NCBI GenBank assembly: GCA_021521415.1
Contig: JAIQDT010007620.1
Coordinates: 1 to 64,000, forward strand
DNA length: 64,000 bases
Origin: Bidens hawaiensis
Lineage: Eukaryota > Streptophyta > Magnoliopsida > Asterales > Asteraceae
Direction: 5' to 3'
In this document: in pieces, positions 11,010 through 21,400 of the stretch
How the letters are laid out: each line of letters begins with the position of its first letter
How positions within the stretch are numbered: position 1 is the first letter of the stretch
Program-made: the position numbers and the translations under genes
Notes under the pieces: model-generated
Database searches by the model: none
Seen by the model: only the letters and a program-made list of their open reading frames with translations
Told to the model about the DNA's origin: nothing

Positions 11010-11903
11010 TGTAAGGTGTTTTACTAAAGCATTTTAAGTTGACCGATCACTATGTTGCATGCAAAAGGGCAAACAGAAAAAGAAGAAATCACGCCCAACA
11101 AAGTTATTTAACTCTATTGATACTCCACTGGAATGAATTTACAATGATTTGTTTGGTCCAGTAAATCGTGCGAGTATTGTTGCGGATTGGTACTATTTAG
11201 TTATGACTGATGACTATACAAGGTACTCGTGGGTGTTATTTATGAGATCGAAAGATCTGACACCGTTCTTTATGCAAAAATTGATCACCAAGGCGGAATC
11301 ACTTTACAAACATAAACTGTGAAAAATTTGAAGTGATAATGGTATTGAGTTCAAAAACATTGTATTGGATTTTTTTTGTATTAAGAAGAGTATTCATCAA
11401 GAATATAGTGCTCCCTATGTACCACAACAAACCGGTGTTGCTCAAAGGATGAATCGAACATTGATTAGAGCTGCACGAACGATTCTAGCAGATTCAAAGC
11501 TTCCTGTTCAAATCTCGAATGTGGTTGTGAAGACTGCTTGCAATACACTCAATCGTGTTCTGACGGTTAGGAAGCTTCAAAAACTTGTTATGAGCTTCCA
11601 AACAACCGTAAACCTAATTTAAAGTTTCTTAAACCTTTCGGGTGTCATTGCATGATGTTGAAACGTGATGCTGGTAATCAATGAGAAGGCTATTGAAGGT
11701 CATTTTTGTGCTATGTGTCGCTTAAGAAATGGGTCTTTAACTTTTCTTCGGGTTGTGTAAAAGAATGGAGCTATGTAGATTGTCAAAGTTACACTACGAC
11801 ACATTTCGTCAAGGGTCCTGATTGGATGTTCGATTATGAGGATTTATTTAATTTTTTTACTCCCTTAGTTGAAGAACCAAACGAATACTTGGTGCGTGCT
11901 TAA
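11010..11903 (+). pseudogene. pol: C2 integrase
   Basis: The core can be followed through several frames: NDLFGPV (first catalytic D), DNGIEFKN (second D) and PQQTGVAQRMNRTL, where Q replaces the catalytic E of the usual PEQNGVAERRNRTL. Stops occur at about 11136, 11320 and 11620. The C-terminal piece 11706-11903 has VFNFSSGCVKEW and GPDWMFDYED, matching C3 at 30732-30538. The triad is broken, so the enzyme is dead even apart from the stops. Confidence 0.75.
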
Positions 11904-12192
11904 TTGGAAGAACAACTGTTTCCCACACCGAGATCTTTTAATTATGATGACACTGTTGACCATGATCATCCTCAAAACATCTTATGTTGTTTCCGTGTCT
12001 TCAGATGATGGTCATTTAGAAGTATTCTGCTCAATTTGTTGAGAATCCCGAAGTAACTGAAGTATTTGCTGGGGAATCGTCTCATACTGTTGATGAAATA
12101 GTATTAACACATGTTGGTGTTCCTGAAAATCCAACACTTCGTATTAACACATATCATCCACAGGTAACATCATTGGTGATCTTGATGTAGGC

Positions 12193-12990
12193 ATGCGTAC
12201 GTGCCATCAACTTGTTAATGAAGGTGATGATAATATATTGTGGGCTTATGCTTATATGCATACTTCGGGAATCATGAGTATCGCCAGATACACTTGCTTC
12301 TTATCTCAAGATGAGCCGACGAGTGTCCCAATGGCACTTCAATATTCATCGCGGGTTGAGGCAATGCAAGAGAAGTTGCAACAGTTTGTGCGACTGGGTG
12401 TGTGGGATCTCAATGATAATCCTGAACGGGTTAAGAAGCCTATCCCGACAAAATGGGTATTTAAATGTAAGAAAGATGACCTTGGGGTCATTGTGAGAAA
12501 CAAAGCACGTTTGGTGGTGCGAGGTTTTCATCGGCAAAAAAGCGTAGATAACAATGAAGTATATGCTCATATTGCATGACTAAAGGTTCTACGTATATTT
12601 CTTGCCTATGTTGCCTTCAAGAATCTTAAAGTCTGTCAAATGTGCGTTGAGAGTGCGTTTCTTATTGGGGAAGTTCATGAAGAGTTTTTCTGAAGCAGGC
12701 TCTATATTTTGAAGATCCATACTATCCATGCCGTGTTTACCGATTAAACAATGCTCATTATGGTCTAGACCAAGCCTTGAGAGCTTGGTACAACTTGCTT
12801 TCTGACCATCTTACTGATAGTGGCTTCAAACGAGGAAATGTGGATTGTACTCTCCTTCATAAGTCAGTTGGAGAAGACTTGCTCCTTGTCCAAATCTATG
12901 TCAGTGACATTGTATTTGGCTCAATAAACGACTAGTTATGTAAGGACATCGAGATGTCGATTCAAATCAAGTTCGAGATGAGCTCGATTG
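12193..12990 (+). pseudogene. pol: C2 reverse transcriptase
   Basis: The frame 12193-12579 carries KWVFKCKKDD and NKARLVVRGF, the copia RT entry motifs. After a stop the homology goes on in other frames through YGLDQALRAWY (about 12755) to QIYVSDIVFGS at about 12893-12925. That last motif should be YVDD; the first catalytic Asp is Ser here. Multiple frameshifts are present. The stretch 11904-12192 is linker between integrase and RT with no clear motif. Confidence 0.8.
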
Positions 12991-13460
12991 GAGAGTTGAA
13001 TTTCTTTTTTGCGTCGCAGGTTCAACAGTCAGAAGCCAGAACTTTTATTCATAAGACAAGTATGTGAACGATGGCTTGAGTCGATTCAAAATAACTACCA
13101 AAAAAGTCAATTCTACTCCTCTCCGCGTTGGTCAAAATTTTTCACCAGACGAATTGGAAGATAATCCTGACCAGACACATTACCGAGGTATGATAAATTC
13201 TTTAATGTACGTAACTATGGCGCGTCCTGATATAATGTTTTTCATTAGCTTTTTTGCCAAGTATCAAGCGAGTCCCCGAGTGACTCATTTTGCGGTGGTG
13301 AAGAATATCTTTCACTATATGAGGGGTAATCATGACATCGGGCTATGGTATCCCAAGAAAGAGAGTTCTTAATGCTTTTTTCCACTCAGTCTATGAAGGA
13401 TGCAAGATCAACTTCAAGTCTACGATGGTGAGTTGTCAATTTTTTTGAAAACCAGCTTGT
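12991..13460 (+). pseudogene. pol: C2 RT C-terminus and start of RNase H
   Basis: The frame 13064-13372 carries the post-RT connection: LMYVTMARPDIMFF, then YQASPRVTHFAVVKNIFHYMRG, matching C3 at 27786-27511 and 29221-28931. Homology fades at about 13460. The RNase H catalytic residues are not visible. The 3' end and LTR of C2 are absent. Confidence 0.75.
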
Positions 13461-13501
13461 TTCCAGGAGTGTTAGAAGTAGATCACTGAGCCTAGATATA
13501 C

Positions 13502-13537
13502 AACTATCATTTTGAATTCAACTATCATTTTGAATTC
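13502..13537. repeat. 18-bp direct duplication
   Basis: AACTATCATTTTGAATTC occurs twice in tandem with no gap. Confidence 0.85.
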
Positions 13538-13544
13538 AAATCAC

Positions 13545-13663
13545 CTGCAAAAACATATTAGATGTGAGATGTTAGATATAAGGATCATATAGCTAAATAA
13601 AACATTGGAATACTCCCTTCTGCCAATATATGCAACCATTCTTATCCTTTTATATCACACTTC
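13545..13663 (-). pseudogene. Intron-like continuation of the gene fragment interrupted by GB
   Basis: Joining the sequence across the GB insertion, the minus-strand frame of 24906-25208 continues three bases beyond the target duplication, to 13661. It then meets GTGTGATA (donor-like, GT at 13660-13659). An acceptor-like TTTTTGCAG ends at 13545, which gives a 116-nt AT-rich intron. The sequence after the acceptor has stops in all three frames within about 20 nt, so the gene was already decayed or this is a false intron. Low confidence. Confidence 0.3.
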
Positions 13664-13668
13664 AGCGG
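13664..13668. repeat. GB target-site duplication, left
   Basis: AGCGG directly precedes the 5' LTR and is repeated at 24901-24905 directly after the 3' LTR. It fixes both LTR outer boundaries. Confidence 0.9.
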
Positions 13669-14110
13669 TATGATAAACTGAAAATTTTTCTTACTTTTTC
13701 AGACACTCATCACGACTTGACTCAAATTTTCGGGACGAAAATTCTTTAACATGGGAATGATGTGACAATCGTCAATTTCAGGTTAACTCCGTTAACTCAA
13801 CTCCGTCAATTCAAACTTCAGATCACTGAATCTATAACGCACACCTCATTACATTTAAACTAGGGTTTAAATGACGCTTAATACTTACTACATGTGTAGT
13901 CTTTCGGGAATTACACCGAAACGCAAACGAGTTGATGCAAACAATTGGTGAATAAACGAAAAACGTCAAAACAGTAATTATGTGATAATTATGTGTTAGA
14001 CTTATGTGTTGCGTGATAACATCGTTATAAACACTAACTCAAGATGTAAACAAGTTAGTTTAAGCTAGATAAGTAATACTTAGAAGTGGAGGGGCCAAAG
14101 TGTAACATAG

Positions 14111-14146
14111 TATTATTATAAATAATAATAATAATAATAATAAACC
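14111..14146 (+). promoter_or_regulatory. Putative TATA region and TAA microsatellite of the GB LTR
   Basis: TATTATAAATAAT followed by a TAA repeat precedes a C/T-rich stretch (CTTTCTCTCCCC) typical of a plant transcription start and 5' UTR. The 3' LTR has the same structure at about 22606-22643 with a slightly longer repeat. Confidence 0.5.
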
Positions 14147-15195
14147 CTAACTTATTCTTTCTCTCCCCACACAATCCCGATCGGACCTTCTTCCCTTGGC
14201 TCCCTTGGCTGCCGCCACTCATACACACACATACAACCAAGATTTCAAGCCTTTGATTGAAGATTAAGGTGCTAGGAAGGTATAAACGACTATCCTATGC
14301 ATCCTTTTTTCTTAATTTCGATGTTTAATGGGTTAATTGAAAACCCTAGAGGCCGATTTATGTGTGTATGTAATTCATATGATTGTTGTTGATTTGATGA
14401 TGATTTGATAACTAGATTGGATATTGTTACATGTTAATTGCTTGTGTCTTTGATTTGAATTCAAACAAAAACCCTAATCATGTATGTAATGTTTAAATGA
14501 TGTGCATGGATAGTGATTATGGAGTCTAGAGTGTTATATGAATGAATGATGGTCCGTAGATAGTTAATATGTTGAGTTTGGATGCAAACAGTTTCTGGAC
14601 AGATTGTGTTATTGATGTTTAATTGACTGTAACTAGGTGTAAATGTGAAAATTGGTTGAGATTATTGATACTACTGTAAACTAGGTTGAGTCTAGTTTCT
14701 AAAGAATATAAATTTGCAATTTTTGGACGTGTAAAAGTTAACTTTTATGATTTTACAAAAACGTTGTGCAAAGCTGAGTTGTTAGACCTGCTGTTAGGTT
14801 GTTTTGTAAATTTACATCTCATGAACTACGAGACCAATTGGGTTGGTTCCACTTCTGGAAGTTGACGTATTGAGTTAGGAACCTAACCCAAGTGGTCTTG
14901 CATTTATTGGATTTTCGTTTAACGGGAATTTTAAATAACATTCTGTTGCGCATGAATTTGACCGTTATGAGTTTGCTGTAATGATTTGATGATTGTGAGA
15001 AACTTATGTGGAAAAAAATATAATAAAATATGTTCTGGAAACCTAAGACATATATGCTTTTGTGATGATTTTTGGTAAATTAATTGTGATGCTATGATCG
15101 GTGAGATAGTACAATCTTTCAAGTAGAATTTCTGTCTCGGTGAAACTAGCTGCTGAATTTTGTGAAAATGCATGAAACATGATACTTGCTATATA

Positions 15196-15342
15196 ATTGT
15201 TATGTTTTGACCAAATTGCCCTTGCGGGGAATAATTGCTAATTGATTGTCATGATTCGACCAAATTGCCCTCGTGGGGAATAATGGCTAGTTAATTGTTA
15301 TGTGTTGACCAAATTGCCCTTACGAGGAGTAATTGCTAGTGA
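15196..15342. repeat. 49-bp tandem repeat, three copies, in the GB 5' LTR
   Basis: GACCAAATTGCCCT recurs at 15209, 15258 and 15307, an exact 49-bp period. The 3' LTR has the same array (23710, 23759, 23808). Confidence 0.92.
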
Positions 15343-15998
15343 TGTACTTTATGAATACATGACACGTAAATAATTGCTTACACATGTAACGTATCACAAA
15401 TACATTTGTTAAAGTCACACACGATTCACAAACGAAACACGAAACATGTTATGTGCATAGGTATTATGTGCCGGGTCTAGAGACTCGATAATATTCCGAC
15501 ACTTAGAAAAATCTCTTTGTTGTTTTAGAACGCTAGAGAGAGTTTTTCTGTGACGCGCATCTTTGTGAATTATTTTGGGAATACTTCGTAAACAGTGAGT
15601 TTCACTTTCCCCTTTTAAACTTTTTGAAACGCTTTTCACTTGGGGAGATAACATACTCCGAAACGCATTTAAGATTTTGTTAATATAGATTATATATCAC
15701 TTGTAAAGACTAAGTGGCAAACGCAATAACTAAAGTCCTTCATTCACATCGAACCGTTTAATATTGGATAATAGCGAGTCATTGTTGAGTAGTACTACTG
15801 GGTTTGACAAACCCCACCCAACGCTAAACTCGACTGGAGGTCGAGTGGGTGTAATCTTGGCTAAACACATACCATGGTCGGGATAGACCTTGTGGCTAGG
15901 CAAATGATAAACAGTCAGCATCGGTGTCGAACACTTAGTGATACTTGTTTTATAGGCTAGCTACCTATGGATATATAATTGACATAACACTATCTGGT

Positions 15999-16060
15999 AA
16001 CGCAAAACGCTGTAACGCAAAACGCTTAACGCAAAACGCTGAACGCAAACGCTAAACGCT
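15999..16060. repeat. Short AACGCAAAACGCT tandem repeat in the GB 5' LTR
   Basis: Four to five units of about 12-16 bp based on AACGCAAAACGCT. The same array is at 24501-24562 in the 3' LTR. Confidence 0.9.
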
Positions 16061-16402
16061 TTATTTTATATAAACTTGTGAACTCACCAACCTTGTGTTG
16101 ACACTTTTAGTATGTTATTCTCAGGTAGCCGAGGCGAGCGCGCGGTTTAGGATCATGCGTTGCTTGAAAAACTTTTAACTATGCAAACTTATTTTTAACT
16201 GTTATCATTGGATTTTAAGTCGTCCTGCGTGACGTAACATTGTTTTCTATGGTTTTACGCTTCCGCATTTAATTACTCGTAAACGTTTTCATGGTTTTGA
16301 AACTTTGTTTTATGGTTTGATTATCGCTAATGATTCCGATCCTGTTAGTTCACACCCTCTGACGGTAAAACTCCGTTAGTGGATTTTGAGGGTGTGACAG
16401 AT

Positions 16403-16414
16403 TGGTATCAGAGC
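16403..16414 (+). other. GB primer-binding site
   Basis: TGGTATCAGAGC three bases after the LTR end at 16399, complementary to the 3' end of plant initiator-Met tRNA. Confidence 0.93.
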
Positions 16415-16576
16415 CATTGGTTATAGCGAACTAGAAGCTGCATGCATACTAGACTATAACCGCAACGACCCATTAGTTATAATGATACGCACTGCACAGA
16501 TTTGTGTAGTCTTTGTTATCCTATCTCTTTACCTCTTTCACTCATACGTGCGCGCATACACGGCTTACCTGTAGGA

Positions 16577-17317
16577 ATGTCGACGCCGCCATCATCATCA
16601 TCCGATCCGATGACTCATGCTCACGGGAAGGAACCGCAGTTACCTACCGCATCGCCACCCCGTGTAGTCCCGGAACTCGAAGCTCCCGCACCGAAGAGGT
16701 ACCGCTTATCCGGAGGCATGTACGAAAACGAAGTTAGCTGGGATTGGTACCCTAATATGATCAGACGTATGGTCTATCGAGAACAAGTTCCCCCGTTACC
16801 TCACCCGAACCACCCTGCTTATCCCAACACCCTACCACCCATAACCGAACCTGTAGAGAGAGTTCTCGCAGCTGTTATTTCATGTTTGGAGCGTGATGTG
16901 GGTTACATGCGCTATACGAGAGCCAACGTTTCCGGACTGTTAAAAGACGGAACCGAGACTAAGAAGGAAATTGCCAGCATGGCAGCGGCAATGAAGGAAA
17001 TGCAAGAGGCTAGTGATCAACAGATGAAGATTATGAGAAAGATGCAAGCCGAGATGATAGACTTGCAAGAGCAACTCCAAGTAGCAAGGACCCGAACCGA
17101 GATAGCTCTAGAGCGTTGCGATGTCTTACAAATGCAACTTGCTCAGAACGCAGCCGAAGCTGAGGCAGAGCCTGAGGCCGAGCCTGAGGCAGATCCCGAA
17201 GAGGAGCCTGAGGAGGACCCCGAGGAAGATCCCGAGGAGGAACCTGAAGAAGAACCGGAGGAAGAACCGGCTGAGGAGGAGGCACACTCAGAGGTGTCCT
17301 CAGATGATGACATCTAG
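16577..17317 (+). CDS. GB upstream ORF (ORF1), unknown function
   Basis: An intact frame of 246 codons lies between the PBS and gag. ATG 16577 is chosen because it starts MSTPP and a similar MSRTP start opens the matching ORF of GA-right; the frame stays open 25 codons further upstream. Residues 1-35 are S/P/T-rich, about 55-95 contain a WDWYPN motif and a proline-rich stretch, and about 105-205 look alpha-helical with a coiled coil (METs, KEMQE, MIDLQEQLQ). The tail is a run of E/P/D repeats ending SSDDDI. No known domain is recognised. The frame is undamaged while pol has four lesions. It could be an accessory Gag-like or chaperone protein; an N-terminal extension of Gag through splicing is also possible. 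Confidence 0.75.
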   Translation: MSTPPSSSSDPMTHAHGKEPQLPTASPPRVVPELEAPAPKRYRLSGGMYENEVSWDWYPNMIRRMVYREQVPPLPHPNHPAYPNTLPPITEPVERVLAAVISCLERDVGYMRYTRANVSGLLKDGTETKKEIASMAAAMKEMQEASDQQMKIMRKMQAEMIDLQEQLQVARTRTEIALERCDVLQMQLAQNAAEAEAEPEAEPEADPEEEPEEDPEEDPEEEPEEEPEEEPAEEEAHSEVSSDDDI

Positions 17318-17566
17318 TGATGATAACACCTAGATGGAGGGGTTATCTCCATCCGAACTATTATTTTCTATGATTTTAAGGATTGATTGGAAATACTTTG
17401 TAGCGAATACAATGGTTTTAATCATGAATTATTAATTAGATTAATATATGGTTGTGATGTGATGTTGTTTCTTATTTCTTTCTTACTTATCTTTTTATTA
17501 CATGTATGGTGTGTTGTATATGAAAGAAAAATTCATGCTTAACATTTTATACTGTGATTCTAGGAA
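17318..17566 (+). other. T-rich spacer between ORF1 and gag with a splice-acceptor-like end
   Basis: This 249-bp spacer has no ORF and is rich in T and A. It ends TGTGATTCTAG|GAAATG, an acceptor-like sequence (AG 17562-17563) just before the gag ATG. A possible donor GAG|GTGTCC at 17294 would join ORF1 to gag in the same frame. Speculative. Confidence 0.3.
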
Positions 17567-18400
17567 ATGGCTGGAAGAAACGCTGGACACGGACGTGGTA
17601 ACATCAACTTGACTGCAGCTGAACTCCAAACTCTGCTGAACGACCATGCGGCGGCCACTCTAGCCGCACACGTTCAGAATCAAGCTGGAGGTCCAACTGG
17701 AACGTGTACTTTTAAGAATTACCTTGACTGCAAGCCCAGTACGTTTAAGGGCACCGAGGGAGCTATAGGCTTCCTGCGTTGGGCTGAGAAGGCCAAGTCG
17801 GCATTTGAGATGTGTAATTGTCCCCCTGCCAGTAGGGTCAAATTCGCTGCTGGAACACTTGAGGATTCTGCCCTCACTTGGTGGAATTCAAACGTGCAGA
17901 TCCTTGGATTGGAACTGGCTAACGCTATGAACTGGGAGGAGTTCAAGAACATGATGCGAGAAGAGTACTGTCCGAGAGAAGAGATTTCAAAGTTAGAGTC
18001 AGAATTTTGGTCACTGAAGATGGTGGGCTCAGAAATCGAAGCCTACACTACCCGTTCTCACGAGTTAGCTGTGATGTGTCCGCGGATGGTGGATCCGCCG
18101 AGTAAGAGGATTGAAATGTATCTTGATGGGTTAGCACCGCAAATTCAGGGCATGGTGACGTCTTCCAGACCTGCCACGATTCAACAAGCGATCCGTTTAG
18201 CTCACAAACTGACGGATCAAGCAGTGACCCAAGGTGCGCTACCACCTAGGGGTTCAACCGCTAAAGCCCGTGACAACCCGAGTAATGACAACAACAGCAA
18301 CAGCAACCCGAGCAGCGGAAAGAGAAAGTTTGACAACACCAGATCCTCATCCTCGAACCTCCCACAGCAACAACACTACCGAATTCACTCGGAGCTTTAA
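17567..18400 (+). pseudogene. gag: GB gag (capsid part), frameshifted
   Basis: The frame has 277 codons. Residues about 45-215 form a retrotransposon Gag domain with the typical FLRWAEKAKSAFEM, LTWWNS, WEEFKNMMREEYCP and KRIEMYLDGL blocks. After an N/S-rich linker the frame runs out at 18400. The zinc knuckles follow in another frame, so a small indel lies at about 18365-18385. GA-right keeps gag and pol in one frame, so the shift here is a lesion and not programmed. Start: first ATG of the domain, directly after the acceptor-like CTAG. Confidence 0.9.
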
Positions 18401-21400
18401 CAATCAGAGTCACAACAACAATAACAACGGTAGCGGGCAGGGTTCGAGCGGATATGCTGGGAAATATCCGAAGTGCAATAGGTGCAACTATCATCATGTT
18501 GGCCCGTGTGACCGTGTCAAGTGTCAGAGATGCGGAAAGATGGGTCACCAGGCGAAGGAATGTAGAGGAGACCTTGCGGCAAAGGGTGTTCCTAAACCAC
18601 CTATGACGACGAAGGGATGTTTCGAATGTGGGCAGGAAGGTCATTTCAGGAAAGATTGTCCCAAGCTGAAACAGAACGACAACAATGGAGGTAATGGAAG
18701 TGGCAGGAATGGTGGAAGCAATGGCAAAGGAAGAGCTTTTGTAATTGGGTCGGGTCAAGCCCGCAATGATCCGTACGTGGTGACTGGTAAGTTCCCTGTG
18801 AACGATTGTTTTGCTTCTATATTGTTTGACACTGGAGCTGATAGGAGTTTTGTGTCGAAAGCCTTTAGCCAACTCTTAGACTTAACTCCAACTCCGTTAG
18901 ATGCTAAGTTTCCTGTTGAATTAGCTGACGGTAAGACTATAGTAACCACTCATGTACTTGCGGGATGTAAGTTAAAACTGTCAGGTCATGTCTTTGATAT
19001 CGACCTTATTCCTTTTATGCTTAGTAGTTTCGATGTCGTGGTCGGCATGGACTGGTTATCCGAGAACCGAGCGGAGATTATATGTCACGACAAGGTAGTC
19101 CACATTACTACCCCTTCTGGCGAGATCATTTCGATCCGAGGTGAGAGAAGCGGCATGACCACCAGCGTCATTACCCTTATGAAGGCGCAGAAGTACCTAC
19201 GAAAGGGTCATCCGGCAATTTTGGCGCAGATTGTTGAGAAACCCGCGGAGGAGAAGCAAATTGCAGATATACCGATTGTGCAAGAATTTCCAGAAGTTTT
19301 CCCGGAGGATTTGCCTGGACTCCCTCCTATACGACAAGTCGAATTCCAAATCGAGTTGACACCAGGTGCAGCACCCATAGCACGAGCCCCGTATCGGCTC
19401 GCACCGGCGGAGCTTCAGGAACTGTCCACTCAGTTGCAAGATTTGTTGGATAAGGGTTTTATCCGACCTAGCTCATCGCCATGGGGAGCCCCTATCTTAT
19501 TTGTCAGAAAGAAGGACGTGACTTTCCGAATGTGTATCGACTACCGGGAGTTGAACAAGGTGACGGTCAAGAACCGTTATCCTTTACCCCGAATTGATGA
19601 TTTGTTTGACCAGCTTCAAGGATCGAGTTACTACTCGAAGATCGATCTGCGATCTGGTTATCACCAACTAAGAGTGTGCGAAGAAGATATCTCAAAGACG
19701 GCTTTCAGAACACGGTATGGTCACTACGAGTTTTCGGTTATGCCTTTTGGCCTAACCAACGCACCAGCCGTATTTATGGATCTCATGAATCGAGTATGCA
19801 AGGCGTACCTCGACAAGTTTGTGATTGTTTTCATTGATGATATTCTCGTCTACTCCAAGAACGAAGCTGACCATGAAGAACACTTAAGGGTAATTCTGTA
19901 ATTATTGAAGAAGGAACAACTGTATGCTAAACTCTCGAAATGTGAGTTTTGGCTTCGCGAGGTTCACTTTTTAGGACATGTGATCAACGAGAATGGTATC
20001 CATGTCGATCCCGGTAAGGTAGAGGCCATCAAAAACTGGGAAGCACCTAAGACTCCGACTGAGGTGTGGCAATTCCTAGGACTGGCCGGCTACAACCGAC
20101 GTTTCATCGAGGGATTTTCAAAGATTGCTCAACCCCTCACCGCTTTGACTCACAAAGGCACTAAGTACAATTGGGGTGACGCGCAAGAATCCACTTTTCA
20201 ACTGTTGAAAACCAAACTCTGCAGCGCCCCTATTCTAGCCCTCCCCGAGGGAACGAAAAATTTTGAGGTACACTGTGACGCATCGATACAATGTCTCGGT
20301 TGTGTGCTGATGCAACTCGAGAAGGTTATAGCTTACGCCTCTCGACAACTACGGGTTCACGAGAAGAACTACATGACCCATGATTTGAAACTCGGAGCTG
20401 TGGTGTTTGCCCTTAATATATGGAGGCATTACTTGTACGGTACCAAGTTTACCATTTACGCCGACCACAAGAGTCTCCAACATATCTACGATCAGAAGGA
20501 GCTGAACATGCGACAGCGTCGTTAGGTCGAGCTGCTCAAGGATTATGATTGTGCCATCAAGTATCACCCTGGAAAGGCCAATGTAGTGGCCGATGCCCTC
20601 AGCAGAAAAGAAACAGATAAACCCAGACGAGTGCGAGCATTGCAACTCACGATTCATGCAAACTTACACGACCAGATTCGCGAGGCGCAACACGAAGCTT
20701 TGAAAGATTATAATCTTCCATCGGAACTCATGCGGGGCATGAACAAGCAACTTGAAACCAGATCGGACGGGGTCCGATATTTTGAGAACCGGATTTGGGT
20801 TCCACGGTTCGGAGAGTTGAGAACTCTGGTGATGATCGAAGCACACAAGTCCCGATATTCTATCCACCCTGCCTCAGATAAAATGTATCATGATTTAAAG
20901 GCACTTTACTGGTGGCCGAACATGAAAGCCGACATTGCCACCTACATGAGCAAATGCTTGACTTGTGCCAGAGTCAAAATAGAATACCAGAAACCATCTG
21001 GTCTACTGCAACAACCGGAACTCCCAATGTGGAAATGGGAACACATCTCAATGGATTTTATCACGGGTTTACCTAAGACACCGACGGGATGCGATGCCAT
21101 CTGGGTGATCGTTGACCGGTTGACTAAGTCTGCACACTTCATAGCGATTAAGGAATCATTTCTGAAGGAAGTAGTGTCTAGACACGGAGTGCCTGTCTCA
21201 ATCATTTCTGATCGAGATTCTCGTTTCACTTCGCACTTTTGGAAGTCGATGCAAAGCGCACTAGGCACCCGTCTTGATATGAGCACATCATACCATCCTC
21301 AGACGGATGAGCAAAGTGAACGAACTATTCAGACCCTGGAGGGTATGTTGCGTGCATGCGTGTTGGATTTCGGAAAAAGTTGGGAACCTCACTTACCTTT

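Larger units (their letters stand above)
10102..13460 (+). mobile_element. C2: Ty1/copia relic, plus strand
   Basis: In order: the end of Gag, protease, integrase, RT and the start of RNase H on the plus strand, with many stops and frameshifts. Its 5' part was separated by the C1 insertion at 10101/10102 and the RNase H end is missing. It is the same broad family as C3 and C4 (shared DDVNPHKV, GNQGGMI and NFSSGCV peptides) in the opposite orientation. Confidence 0.85.
14280..16124 (+). other. Putative leader intron within the GB 5' LTR
   Basis: Donor GAAG|GTATAA (GT at 14280-14281) and acceptor TTATTCTCAG|GTAG (AG at 16123-16124) bound 1845 nt of T-rich, gene-free sequence downstream of the promoter. 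If spliced, the RNA would keep only a short leader before the PBS and the upstream ORF. The 3' LTR repeats these signals. This is inference from splice consensus only. Confidence 0.35.
13669..16399 (+). mobile_element. GB 5' LTR
   Basis: 2731 bp running from TATGATAAACTG to GGGTGTGACA. The start is TA rather than the canonical TG; the 3' LTR shows the same TATGA start. A second LTR-like start, TGTGACAATCG preceded by a GGGACGAAA-type tract, lies at 13761, inside the LTR. TATA and TAA-microsatellite sequence sits at 14111-14146. Confidence 0.93.

Noticed and set aside
13754..13760. Tandem gypsy elements, because internal-end sequence appears to precede the GB 5' LTR
   Set aside because: The same 92 bp also begins the 3' LTR and the target duplication brackets it, so it belongs to the LTR.
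13761..13771. GB LTR start at TGTGACAATCG
   Set aside because: The flanking 5-bp duplication AGCGG fits only the start at 13669; 13761 is an embedded copy of the boundary.
15196..15342. CRISPR-like repeat-spacer array
   Set aside because: The 49-bp units are contiguous tandem repeats in an LTR with no spacers; the context is a plant genome.
18261..18872. 203-codon antisense ORF opposite GB gag
   Set aside because: Shadow of the S/N-rich and zinc-knuckle coding region; no start context, motif or composition of its own.
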